DNA of 64,000 nt, taken from contig CM030851.1 in assembly GCA_018105865.1 (NCBI GenBank), forward strand, positions 10,133,828 through 10,197,827, written 5' to 3'. The notes beneath the pieces are model-generated. The model saw nothing but the letters and a program-made list of their open reading frames with translations, did no database searches and had not been told where the DNA came from. Shown one piece after another: positions 11,938 to 23,400 of the stretch; the stretch's first letter is position 1, and every line of letters begins with the position of its first letter. This DNA is from Metaphire vulgaris. Its lineage: Eukaryota; Annelida; Clitellata; Crassiclitellata; Megascolecidae. The translations under genes and the position numbers were made by a program.

Positions 11938-12794
11938 ATCCTCTCATGCTATGCACAAAACATAAGATATCCAAATAGGTAAGTAATTAAGTAAGTCATT
12001 TAGCTTGTTACAGCTCCACCAGAAGGTATTATTTTGGTGGTGAACACATTCAGTTATTCATGATGACTCAGGTTCAGTACAAGTTTTCTTAAATCATAAT
12101 CAATGACCGTTGAAAGTCTAAAGACCCAAATCAAATCATGGCTAGGGACAAATAATATAATGGTGAATTAATTATATATGCCTTAATATAAAAATTCATT
12201 AAGAGGCTTTGACAGAATTATCACAAAGTATAACATTTCAAAACACATAATGACAAACTGTGGCAAGAAACTGAATGTTTCTAAATAGCTGCAATTTTAT
12301 TAAATGTTTTTAAATAGCTGCAAACAAACTCTCTCACCATCGGTTATACGTAGTATTGTAAAGCGCTCTTGTCTTTGGCCATTTTTTCCATGCTTATTGC
12401 GCTATATAAATTGTCTAGCCAATAATAGTAAACAGAAATTAAGCTCTAAATGACAACGAATAAGGGATAGAAATGGTAGAAACCTTGTGAATTGTTATAG
12501 ACCGATTTATGCATGCATTTAAATGATTCACTGAGGTCTTCGAAAGGCGGAAAGCCATCAACGTCAGCGAAAGAATTCTGTCGACTGGCAGAGGATTTTT
12601 CCAGATGATGACTTGCTTGTGGTGGTCTGTGTGTACCAAGAACGGTCTTGAAAAAGAAAATGAATGGGCAAAATTTAAATCAACATTTCAGTTGTACGTT
12701 ATACCAGTATTATACCAGCAATGCTGCAACATTCAAATTCATCACATGTATGCCATCAAAGTACAATGTATGCATGTATACAAAATTATTGAAT

Positions 12795-12851
<57 letters not shown>

Positions 12852-13060
12852 TCTTTCTCTCCCTCTCTCTCCCTCTCTATCTCCCTCCCCCATTCTCTCT
12901 CTCATTCTCTCTCTTTCTCTCTGTCTCTGTATCTGTCTGTCTCTGTCTGTCTCAGTATCTGTCTGTCTGTCTGTCTCTCCCCATTCTCTCTCATTCTCTC
13001 TCTTTCTTTCTGTCTCTGTCTGTCTGTCTCTGTCTCTGTATCTGTCTGTCTGTCTGACTG

Positions 13061-13133
<73 letters not shown>

Positions 13134-13889
13134 TATGCCTATACAAAAAAAGATCTAACTGAGCATCTAATACAATAATAGCTCTACCAACTCACTGATT
13201 CTGAATGACTCCTCTGGTAATTGTAATATGATAGATCGCTTCCGATCATGGCATGTACATTGGGTACAACGGTTCTACCTAGGATGTTTCCTTCTGCACA
13301 GTATGGATTCATCTGTAATTGACATTTGTCAATAATAGACATTTACACAAATTATTACCTTGCTCTGGTCCTATGAATACAAATAAAGAAGAAACAAGAG
13401 ATAAATTTACTGATTTTCATTTCTGTTTCAAAGCAATTTATATTATTCTCATATCAGATACTAATTCAAAATGATTGCAAAAGACCTATGCTTACTCTTT
13501 CAATCGGGTTATGGACTTTGGTTCGAAGCTTAAAAGGGGTTGCAGCATCGGCCAAGGAAGAATCAACAGTCCAATAAGATCCCTTTAAAAAAATCACAGA
13601 AATGGTTCGTTGTCACGAGAGAAAACAGAATCAAAATTGACAAACTCACAGGCTTTGTGAAAATTTGCTTTAAACTTGTCAACTATTGACTGACGATTGC
13701 TCACTTTCAGTAAAATTCACCGCAATGCTCATTGTGAAGCTCCGATTAGGAAAGCAATTTGTTACAACCGTGAGTCTTCATTCTTATCTTTTGAAGATGC
13801 TGACTTTTCGGAAAGGGAAATACTTTCAAAACCTGATGAACCGGTAGTTTGACAACCACTTCATTGTGACAGTGGCTTTTCTGATGTCT

Positions 13890-13921
<32 letters not shown>

Positions 13922-16052
13922 CCAAAGATGGCAGAGTGGGTTTGAGGTTAAACGCTGGAGTGATAGACTGATGGGGCGAGGCTCAAGCCTCATTAGTGCC
14001 CACTCTAAATCACACTATGTTAGTCAAGCACACATACTGACACATACACACACACACACTCCGTTCTTTCTTTCTTTCTTTGCCAAATACAATTTATACA
14101 AGTCAACTCTATCAAGCCCTTTCTTCATCAATCAAGATTATTGATTATCCCTGATTCTTCATGATAATCATGATTGTTTCATAACAACCAGCATTTTACA
14201 ATCGGTGACCATATTGGGTTCGAATTGATCATTTCTTTTCACCTCTGCTTGGTTTTCCCACTCTGTACCAACGACTCTACTCAGTCTACTGTATTTTATT
14301 GGATCAAAGGGACACGCATGCATTCCCAGAACGTCTTCTTTTATTACAAAACGTTGAGCTCTTGAAATTGCATTGTCAGAAAAAACTTAACTCTGCCTTA
14401 TTCTAACGTTCCAATCACTTCCGAAAGATTTCTATTTCATACAAGATGTAGCCGCATTTATCAAATGACTCTTGAACTGGGAGTATTGCAAAAAGCGCCA
14501 CTAAAATTTACCACTACACTACCGATACATTACATTACACTACACTACATTTGACTGAAACTCGCGATTTTGTATTCTGCAAAACACCCAAAAAGTAATT
14601 TGTCTCTGGCTTACAGTGACTTCTCATGACACCTTAAATAAAAGCTTATTTATAACCAGAGACGGTTTCACAGGAGGGCAGGGGCCCATGATCACCTATT
14701 GAATGCCTGCCCCCATTGGCCCCCATAGGTCCCCATTAGCCCCCATAGGCCCCATTGGCCCCCATAGGCCCCATTGGCCCTATAGGCCCCCATTGGCCCC
14801 CATAGGCCTACTTTAGTGCACTCGTTCTAAGTAACTAGACTAGTCCAGGTTTGTGAAAAACAGTCAGTTCCCCCTCTGCTTAGAAGCTGCCACCACAATG
14901 TCCCCCCACTTGCCAAATCATGGAGCCGCCACTGTTTATGCCAATGAAAAAGTTTTAGAAAACCTTTCCAGGATCTTCTCTGGACCGTGGAACTTTTATG
15001 AAGCATTTGTTGAGTGACAGATTGTGGCGAATAGAATTCTAAAAACAACACAAAACAAATAAACATATAAGTTCCGGATTGGTTCTTATTGACAAGACTT
15101 CTTAACATTATTACCAGTACAGATCTAGAATATCCAAATACCAAGTTCTCAAATTCCTTCCTTATTTTATACTGAGGTCGTATGTGTCGATGTGTGTCAA
15201 TGTGTCTGTCTGTTCCCATCATCGTCCAGTCCAATGGCATTCTTCTTGGTCTTCCTTTTGTCTTTCTTCTTGGTATGCTTTTTTTAATTACTGTTCTGAG
15301 CATTAATTACTGTTCTAAATCGCATAACCAACGGAATTGTGCCTAGTTAAGCCATAATCAGTGGCAGTTTCATGTTGGAGATGACTGGAGATGCATCCCC
15401 ACCGAGCTTTTTTTTGCTTGTCATCAGCGTTTAATGCTGGCTGGGTATTTGTATACTAAACAGTGATGATGACCTTTTTCCTTTTTTTTTGCTCGGCAGT
15501 CATTTTCAGGAAATTTAATGTAGGCCTACATTTGTTGGGCAAAACACTGTTAATGACCTTTTTGCTTTTCAACCTTTTTGAGGTTTCATTTCATCTCCCA
15601 ACTTCCCATAAATTCATTCCATCCTCCCAACTTCCTAAAACTTCTTTGCATCCCCCCACCAAGAATTCTTGGAACCGCCACTGCATGGCCATAATGTAAT
15701 TTATTTATTTTTAAGTGTAATATAATTCACAACTTACCTTCCAACCGTTTCCTATACTTCGATAATATGGAAAAGCATCGCAAATCCATTGGTAGATCTC
15801 ACTGAGCGTCATCTTCCCATGAGGTGAGCTCCTTATCGCAAACGTGATCAGGTTGGCGTAGCTGTAGACCGGTTTTCCGTCCTTGAAACTAGCGTTTTGT
15901 CCGGTCTGGCCGACGGAACTCGGGTCCACAACGCCCTCCTCGGGCTTGGCGACTGGCAACCTGCTCCAGCTGTACTCTCCTTCTGATATGCGGTTTGGCA
16001 GACGGTGGTGCAACCAGCCGATGTCCGTTAAGCTGCTCTCCAGCTCAGCCAT
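8925..16052 (-). CDS. FOXJ2/3: FoxJ2/3 forkhead transcription factor, seven coding exons
   Basis: Nuclear DNA-binding factor. Coding exons in transcript order: 15738-16052, 14964-15038, 13496-13582, 12484-12646, 10650-10910, 9967-10055, 8925-9056. They join in phase with AG/GT borders to 373 aa. The start MAELESSLTDIGWL matches the FoxJ2/3 N-terminus; upstream in-frame codons look like 5' UTR. The forkhead domain (about 60-137) is split over exons 1-3: KPVYSYANLITFAI, MTLSEIYQWICDAFPYYR, then NSIRHNLSLNKCF with recognition helix 3, then GKGSYWTVD. Canonical KPPYSY reads KPVYSY here. Exon 4 has FEDLSESFKCMHKSVY and exon 5 LMESVRTAEENHWCL, both like conserved FoxJ2/3 C-terminal patches. The last exon ends with acidic DLEEDFNWDKLL and a stop. 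Exons 1-3 are certain, 4, 5 and 7 likely, 6 rests on phase and splice signals. The protein is shorter than I recall for vertebrate homologues (about 570-620 aa), so an exon may be missing. Confidence 0.88.
10413..10562. mobile_element. hAT-like MITE, 150 bp, CATGGGCGTCCG family
   Basis: Ends CATGGGCGTCCGCAG and CGGACGCCCATG are inverted. 8-bp flanks TGTACATC (10405-10412) and TGTATATC (10563-10570) differ at one base. It lies in the FoxJ2/3 intron between exons 5 and 6. Relatives: 29921-30100 and 60048-60470. Confidence 0.88.
11181..11352. mobile_element. hAT-like MITE, 172 bp, ends CAGGGGC/GCCCCTG
   Basis: Starts CAGGGGCACACCC and ends CGTCGCTACGCCCCTG. Flanks CCATTGAT (11173-11180) and CCATTAAT (11353-11360) differ at one base. 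The interior has TTTAAA-rich sequence and a C-run next to a TATA-like segment, shared with 53-369. FoxJ2/3 intron 4. Confidence 0.82.
11875..11934. repeat. (ATA)n microsatellite
   Basis: Uninterrupted AATAAT array of about 60 bp in a FoxJ2/3 intron. Confidence 0.97.
12345..12430 (+). mobile_element. LINE 3' end remnant
   Basis: GTAAAGCGCTCTTGTCTTTGG, then TATTGCGCTATATAAATTGTC. The same tail follows the LINE peptides at 30700-30870 and 40799-40985, so this is a very short 5'-truncated insertion. It lies just beside FoxJ2/3 exon 4 (12484-12646), on the downstream intron side. Confidence 0.65.
12800..13130. repeat. Long CT/GTCT microsatellite
   Basis: Pure CT blocks (12800-12846 and 13069-13128) flank degenerate CTGT and CTCC units, about 330 bp in all. 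It lies in the FoxJ2/3 intron upstream of exon 4. Leu/Ser-rich peptides predicted here are artefacts. Confidence 0.95.
13925..14010 (+). mobile_element. Possible tRNA-like SINE head
   Basis: GATGGCAGAGTGGGTTTGAGG resembles a type II (Ser/Leu) tRNA A-box region, and AGGCTCAAGCCTC is a weak B box about 50 bases later. No tRNA fold can be completed, so a decayed SINE is more likely than a gene. Confidence 0.35.
14657..14934. mobile_element. MITE of the CAGTGGCGGCTCCA family with CCCCATAGG array
   Basis: Left end CAGAGACGGTTTCAC, right end TGGAGCCGCCACTG. The 8-bp flanks TTTATAAC and TTTATGCC differ at two bases. The interior carries about eight tandem units of GGCCCCCATTGGCCCCCATA type (14700-14810). 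It ends 29 bp beyond the donor side of FoxJ2/3 exon 2 (14964-15038). Confidence 0.72.
15359..15683. mobile_element. MITE of the CAGTGGCGGTTCCA family, 325 bp
   Basis: Diverged left end CAGTGGCAGTTTCA and right end TGGAACCGCCACTG. It includes the GATGACC/T-run module (15468-15502) and a second shorter one near 15553. It matches 1922-2316 through the CATCCCCC/CCAACTTCC segments. A clean target duplication is not visible. Confidence 0.72.
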
Positions 16053-17440
16053 GCTCTCTACAGTACTCTTCCCTTTTTCCTCTTCCTGCCTTCCGTTCGC
16101 CGGCCTTTTCTCTTCTGTGCTTCTAGCAGTTTTTTTAAAAAATCTGTTCAAGGGCGGTAACCGTCGATATGTTACTGTCACTTATGATTTTATACTCTCT
16201 GTCGATTATCTAACTAATGTCTTTCGTCTGCTTGAACACTGAACAGCGGCAGGTGTCGATCACATTGACGTCAGCAGGTGGCGCGACCTTAACTGAATAA
16301 CGAACGAGCGGTCGAGCGACCAAACTTCAAACTCACGTACTGAACATCATTCTTCAGATTCCGCTCCGTTGCTATGGAGACGTTGTAGACAGATTACGCC
16401 ATCAGTAGCCACGCCCACTTCATCTTTCAAGGCATTGTGTAATGGAACGGTACGGTATACAATAGTAGGCATTTTAGTCTTGCTTATCTGAAAATCAGAC
16501 AGGCACCCATCGCATGTTAATAAATTAATTAAAAATTGCTGTCGAGGACTTTCGATTGGCCACTCGAATCCATGGCTGTCGTCCCGATTAGAATCAAGTT
16601 GATTAAAAACCTCGGACATCTGAAAAAGACCGCCTCTCGCAATCATCGCTCGTTTTGATCTAACTTTTGAGGTCTTTTCTTCTGAAAGTAGCACCCAATG
16701 TGTCGACTTCAACGAAGGCCTATCAGAGACCGATTAATTGCTCCAGGTTTTCAAATCTCGAGCAAATTAGGCTAATCTTATCTTTTTCTTTTTGCGGATA
16801 AATTTGGAGTGTCATTAATCAACGACCGCGTGTGCTTAAATGACTGCGTAGTAGCCTATAGGCCTCCTATAGGCCCAATAGGCCTACTTAACGGCAAAAA
16901 TAATTAAGCTTATTATACTGTAACTAAAATGCTTTATCTGCCGAATTTGAAGTACGTTCGTACTGGTTATCTTCGACCCCTGCGGTTCAAATAGCCTAGG
17001 CTAATTTTTTCATGCAAGGGTTCTGTTTTTCAAGCAATGGAAATTTTACACTATAGGTATAGCGGAAGATTTTGTTACAGCATTCAAGGATCGAGGGTCG
17101 GACAATGAAAGCGACGTCAAAGTTTTCTACACCGCGGATCAACGTGTGATATGGCATGTTTGTTTTGTATTCATCGGGATAAGATAGAGAGAGAGAAAAA
17201 AAATTAAGTGAATCAATAAAATAATAAACTTTTAACGCATTCATCCTACACCTCCATAGGTCCTGAGATCAGTGTTTATTCTAGACCCATTTTTGGGGGG
17301 GGGGGGTGGATTTCCCCACCCACCCTCAAAGTTTGAAAATTCACCCCAAAAATTTCTATATGTTACATTGGGTGATGAAAATCCCCCCAAAGTGTGACGA
17401 GAGAGGGGTTTATTTCTATTTAGGATAGGGAAAACATAAG
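16053..17440. other. FoxJ2/3 5' flank, no further gene recognised
   Basis: This is the upstream region of FoxJ2/3. The first about 130 bp continue the open frame of exon 1 and are probably 5' UTR. The run of TAGGCCTC/AGGCCTACTT repeats at 16855-16895 is a short palindrome-rich patch. One isolated hAT end, CAGTGTTTATTCTAG, lies at 17271-17285. No domain-bearing open frame was found. Confidence 0.5.
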
Positions 17441-17448
17441 GATATAAG

Positions 17449-18932
17449 CAGAGGCGGATTTACCACGGTACCAGGTGGTGCATCGGTACCGGGCCTCCCT
17501 TCAAAATACAAATTTAGGGGCCTCCCTTTTCTAATAATAATTTTTTAAAGACTTTTAATTATTAGTTTCTTTAAAGTAATTTATTTTCGGAGATATACAT
17601 GAATGTTGTATCGTTAGACGTTAGTAGTGTTTGGACATGGATTAGTAATAATTTAGTATTGAAATGCAATTTAATGCATGCTCCATGAGTCTATGTTAAG
17701 AAAGCCTATATCTCATATACTCCGGTTTAGCTGACCTCAATTAATGGTATGGCTCATAATGGCTGGACTCTGACCGAGTGACCCGGCGGTTGCACCGGGC
17801 CACCGGCGGTCGTAGACGCCCGGCCTCTTGCATCGTTATGCAGATTAGGGGTACTGCATGGCTCAACCTGAGTGCCTGTACAGTGTGTCTCGACGGTCAA
17901 TTCTTACCACGGTACCACCGGTCAAGAAGCGCGGGAAATGGGAGGAGTATGTGTATTTGTATGCCTACGTACCTTTGGAATGGCAATGCAAAGTTGCATA
18001 CAGACTAACGCCATCACTCATTTGTCTTACCGTAAAATGCGTAACTCTGTGACGGTGACCTTTTTGGCAAACGATTACAAATCCTAGTTATACTTAGTGC
18101 TTTTTTTCTAGAAAAAAGGTACCGGAACTCATCTTCGTGTATGATTAAATTCATAAGAAATAAGTTCAAATAACACTTAAATAAATTAAATTAATTTATA
18201 CGCCATAACACGTGGATTATAGCGCATTAATATCTAACAGATCATAGGCTGTCATCCTTAGCCATACTGAACATTGAAAATAAACTAGTGAAGACAATCG
18301 ACTTTGCACAGCTAGTGGAGGCCTTTGCTACAACAAAAAGTCGTCGGCGACATGTTGAGAAAATTTAGACTAATTACCAGTTACGGTGGGTTACCAGTAC
18401 ACTACTAATATTATAAATAGACGACAGGTCGACCGTGCCCCAGTTCTTGTACACTGACTGCACGACTGCAAATTCAATGCAAGTTTATTTGAGTTGAAGT
18501 TAATGGCATTTAATTGTTTCATTTTTCAATGACGTTTGTATCTAGCCACCTTGACATTGGGGGGGGGATTTTGAAATGTTTGGAGGGTCAAGGTTTGACA
18601 TCTCAAAAGTCTTGACGAGCAAAAAGACAAAAAAAAACAAAAAAGGTCATCTGCCCGTTTTCCCTTTTTAAACGCCCTGTGACAAGCTTCCTTATTTTTC
18701 CCCTCTCCAAAAAATAAAAAATCCCCCGTCGCCACACTTTTTTTTTTTTTGGGAAGAATTTCTCTCCCCATGCAACATATACAAAAAAAAATTTTTTTTG
18801 GGAATTTTTTCATTTTGGGGGGAATCCCCCAAAAGGGCCTAGAATAAACACTGTCTTTAAGTGACCACGATGGCGCCGGGGGCCTCCATGGAAATATTTG
18901 CACCGGGCCTCCAAAATGTAAATCCGCCTCTG
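17449..18932. mobile_element. hAT-like element, 1484 bp, CAGAGGCGGATTTAC family, with a nested MITE
   Basis: Ends CAGAGGCGGATTTACCAC and GTAAATCCGCCTCTG are inverted. Perfect 8-bp duplication GATATAAG (17441-17448, 18933-18940). A copy of the CAGTGTTTATTCTAG family (about 18532-18853) is nested near the right end, with a GGTCATC module copy near 18640. The shorter relative 55012-55379 shares the ends. No transposase-like open frame is evident: frames at 17778-18087 are under 80 codons and unrecognised. Confidence 0.88.
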
Positions 18933-19253
18933 GATATAAGGATATATGCATGACCATATTCAGAAGAGCATTAGAGCATGTGGAGAAGAAGGGTAAGAAA
19001 GATAAGGAAGGATGTGATGACATTTTTGATCGTCACCACTTCCGAGGAAAAATGTAATACCAGGATGACCTTTTTCGCTCGTCAAGGTTTTTGGGGAGAC
19101 AAACCTTCTCCCCCAACATTTCAAACTCCCCCTCCCAATGTCAAGGTGGATTACAACCTCGATTCACCACGGACAATGATTCACGACTACGATTATTCAC
19201 TGAAGCGACCATCGACTGATGCAGATGTACTACCACAATGGCGCTAAAGAAGT

Positions 19254-19517
<264 letters not shown>

Positions 19518-19527
19518 GAATAAACAC

Positions 19528-20496
19528 TGCCTGAGATTCCTTTTGTACTGCCGTCACAAAGGTAGTTGGCTTGATTTCTCATAATATATAATAATTAATC
19601 TCACAATTATGTCGAATATGTCAGACGTGAGAATCGAAGGTCTGCACACAAGCAAGGGAACCAGACTGACTTCCGTTGCCACGTCAACCCAAACACGAAA
19701 CACAGAGGCATCTTACTACATGATGACTCAGATTCACGAAGCATCGAAGAGCATACATACTCAGAACATGTACACAATTTTCTTAAATAGGACAACTGCA
19801 GCCTATTATCCAAAGTCGTTTATGAGTGTAAAATCTTTTTCTAATTTAAATTTTGCAAAACTTTTGCCATTTCAGCACTTATTAATTCACTAAATATGCA
19901 AAAGACCATTGGACGAATTTGTTTTGGCCATCTATCGAATAGCTTTAAAATTCATTTTTAAGTCTCTAAATGTAATCGCTAATCTTCTATGGAAAGCCTT
20001 TACTGTCGTAAATATTTAACTATCCGCTTGGTGTGTTGTCCCCGTCGTTAAGTACAACTGATAATATAATGAATCGATAATAACAGTGATTTTTAGCAGC
20101 AATCCGTTGAGTCATCGTTTTGGACGTACAGACACCTTTTCCCTTGCATTTAGGCGGTTATTCTTGCAGTTACTCCTTAGTCCCGTGATATTTTGGCCTG
20201 AATACACATATATCGGGTACTGGGATGACTACTGCTGATGTAAGCGCTATGCGAATGGACTGGATTTTACCTGCAAGTGACATCGCGTATCAAAAAGGAG
20301 TGGTGTACTTGTGATAAGTACTCTGATACAGTGTTTAGTGTACCACTGAAACCAGTTTGTTAGGGCGTGAATTGTAGAACATAGCTGTTGATTGTTAGTG
20401 TGTTAGGTTTTGGGGATTTAATTGCTTTATCTACATCGGAATTGCCATTTTACATAGCCTGTTGAGTCAGTTGGATTGTCCCCAGTCGCTGCAGAT
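19528..20496. other. CREB3L upstream region
   Basis: No gene was recognised between the trinucleotide array and the CREB3L start codon. It must include the CREB3L promoter and 5' UTR, but I see no definite TATA box or initiator. Confidence 0.45.
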
Positions 20497-23400
20497 ATGT
20501 CGCTCGACCTGGGCAGTTTCGGAAATGGAATTGATGCATTGGACTTGCTTCTTCTTGACCAGCACGATGGAATTCTTACAAAGTCCAATCAAGACTTTTT
20601 CAGAAATAACGGCAGTCCGTTGTCACTGCCACCACTGACCTTTGTAAGTTATACACTGAATCCATAATTAGACATTTGATACATTTGCATAACATGCACT
20701 TTTATAGCTATTGGCATATGTTTTGCATTTAAAGTCACTCATTTATTATTTGCATGAATCAATGTGACTTTCAGGGAACGACAAAGGTTTTGATAGAAGA
20801 TCATACATATTGATGAAAGTTGATCATGATTGTTTATTTTAAATGTTTAAAAGCATATGCACCTTGTTTATAATAATGTGATTTTAAGTGGCTTAGTAGG
20901 TTAAGTAAGCCTGTGTGAAAACCACTGTTGTAACTCTCCACGTTCAATAACCTAGTTTTCTGAGATAGACTTTGAATCAGTTTACTGTTTCAACTGTCAC
21001 TCCCACCTCGTCCAAACTGTTCCATTTGTCCACAACCCTTGCGTTAAAAATTGTTTTCTTTCTTGGACCCACCCTCTGCTTCAACAATTTGCATTTGTGG
21101 TCTCTTGAGCTGCTATAGTGTGCCAATGTAAAGAATCGATTGTATGGAACATCTACTTTCCCAGTCATTATTTTGTATGTTTCAATCAAATCCCCCTCTC
21201 TTTTCTCCTTTCTAATGTTGTCAACCCACAATATTGAAGGTTTTTTGTAGCTTAAATTATGGAATCTATTGACCATCTTTGTTGCTTGTCTAAATGCATT
21301 TTTTTTCTAAACGCTCTATATCTTTTTCAAGAATGGATTCCATGCCTGAACACAGTATTCTAGATGGAGCCTTACCAATGACTTATACAGTTTTATGATT
21401 ATCTCTTTGTCTCTGTTTAATTTTGTCTTTGGTGAATTTCATTTCAGGATGATGAATTTGGTGACTCTATTCTCGAGGCGCTTGCAGGTTTTGAACAGCC
21501 TAACGGACTCGACATTTCAGATTTATCGTTCGCAGCCACAGAACCCTCACAGTGTCTTACACATTCACCTCCTATTCAGCCTGTTCATCCTCACGATTCC
21601 GATCACCGGTACTGCAAAGCCCTGGAGAACAGTGCAACCAGTTCGCCCTGTTATATTCCTCCCGACTGTGCGTCGATATCCCCTCTGGGTTTTGGATATA
21701 CGAGCGATAGCCTCTTTAGCATGAGCAGCTCTCCGACTTCTTCAGCATCCGAAGAAGTGGTTTCGAATCCAGAGCGAGAACAGACCGAGCCAAGTCCGGA
21801 GCAAAATCAATTTGAACTTGGTGACATTAACAGCAGTCTCGACGTCCTTTCACTTCTGCTTGAAGACAGCGGCATTTATCAAATCATTCCAAACAATAAA
21901 GATGATATATCAGGATTAGTGAGTCTAGGTAAATGTCAAATAGTCGATGCATTGCACAAACAAATCTTGTGAATGCTTATAATGGGCAAAGTTTTTAATG
22001 TGCCAATTTAGCTTCTCATTTAACAATGTCTTTCCTGTTCCTTAAATTCTTTATTTTCCCAAGTGTTTAACTTAACAAAATAGTTTAAATTAATCTGTAG
22101 TGCTTCTAAGTTAATACTTTTGTCTTTTGTTTCGTCTTTTTTGGCCAGACATGATTGTTGTGTAATCAGGCTTAATCTATTATATCAACTTTTTATAAAG
22201 TCATCACCTCTGAAGAGAGCGATAACTGATCATCAATTTTAGAGGAATTAATTAAACTAATTTAAATAGCCTCTGCTTCCATCACTGCAATCCAGTTGGC
22301 AGGCATGCATGTTTGCAGCCTGTTCATCTGCATGAATTCTGAGTAAAAAGTTTTAACGGAGTAGATTAAATAATTACTGTAAATTTTATGCTGACTTTTG
22401 AGACAGTTGTTTTGCGATTAACCAGGGTTTCATAATCTCCATTTTTCACCTGCATTTTATGTAGATATGGATGTGGGTGGCGTTGGGAGTGGGTCAGATG
22501 AAGATACAATGCCTGAGAGTTTTGGTGATGACTCGTCACTGTCTGAATTTTCTGCCAGATGTGGCAAGAATTTGACGGATGGCCTTCCGTTCACCATACA
22601 CGACATTGAAATGGACGAAAACAGAGCAGAGGAGGTAAAATTTGTATATTTTTGAAAAAGTGATCCAGTTTAAACTTGGTCTGTCATGTATTATGTAATG
22701 TAATACTTGCTGAAATGAGTTTATGTATCACAGAAGGCCATTAACTGAAGAATTGATGAGTTCAAATTTGGCTTTGTTCATAGTAAAGTGGCACAGAATG
22801 ACTTTTCTATTTCAAGAACTGTTCTTGAGTGGAAATCACTTTACAAGACTTCAAGTCATTTGAGATTATATAATCTAAACATTTCTATATTATTTATAAC
22901 AGTTGGCTTTAATCATCATCATCTTCATCATCATCATTTGTTAATGAAGATTTTAAAAATGTCCTTTGCATCAAATGTGCTGATCCTGTAAAGGCCTTCA
23001 CATAAATTTGTGAATATTGGTTAAATTGACTTTCTTTGCAGTACTAATTAAATACACCTTTTGGACTTTTGAGTTTAGCTATTGTTAGGAACAGACTACA
23101 TACAATTGGATTTTCTTGCATAATGAAATTATAGCAAATTTTTTAAATTTTTGGTCCCAGGATTTAAAGCTGTCGGAGGAGGAGAAACGTTTACTGGCTC
23201 GAGAGGGAATCGAATTGCCAAATGGTCTTCCTTTGACAAAGGAAGAGGAAAAGGCTCTAAAGGCTGTTCGCCGAAAGATTAGAAATAAGGTTTGCATTAA
23301 GGTCGTAACTTATTTGAGTTTTATGCCAAAAAAATTATCTATAGATAAGGTTCTTGCATTGTCAGTGAATATGCATAGATGAATATTTATTATTTATTGT

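Noticed and set aside
12605..13178. Leu/Ser-rich open frames of 150 and 176 codons
   Set aside because: Translation of the CT microsatellite in a FoxJ2/3 intron. The true exon (12484-12646) is on the other strand.
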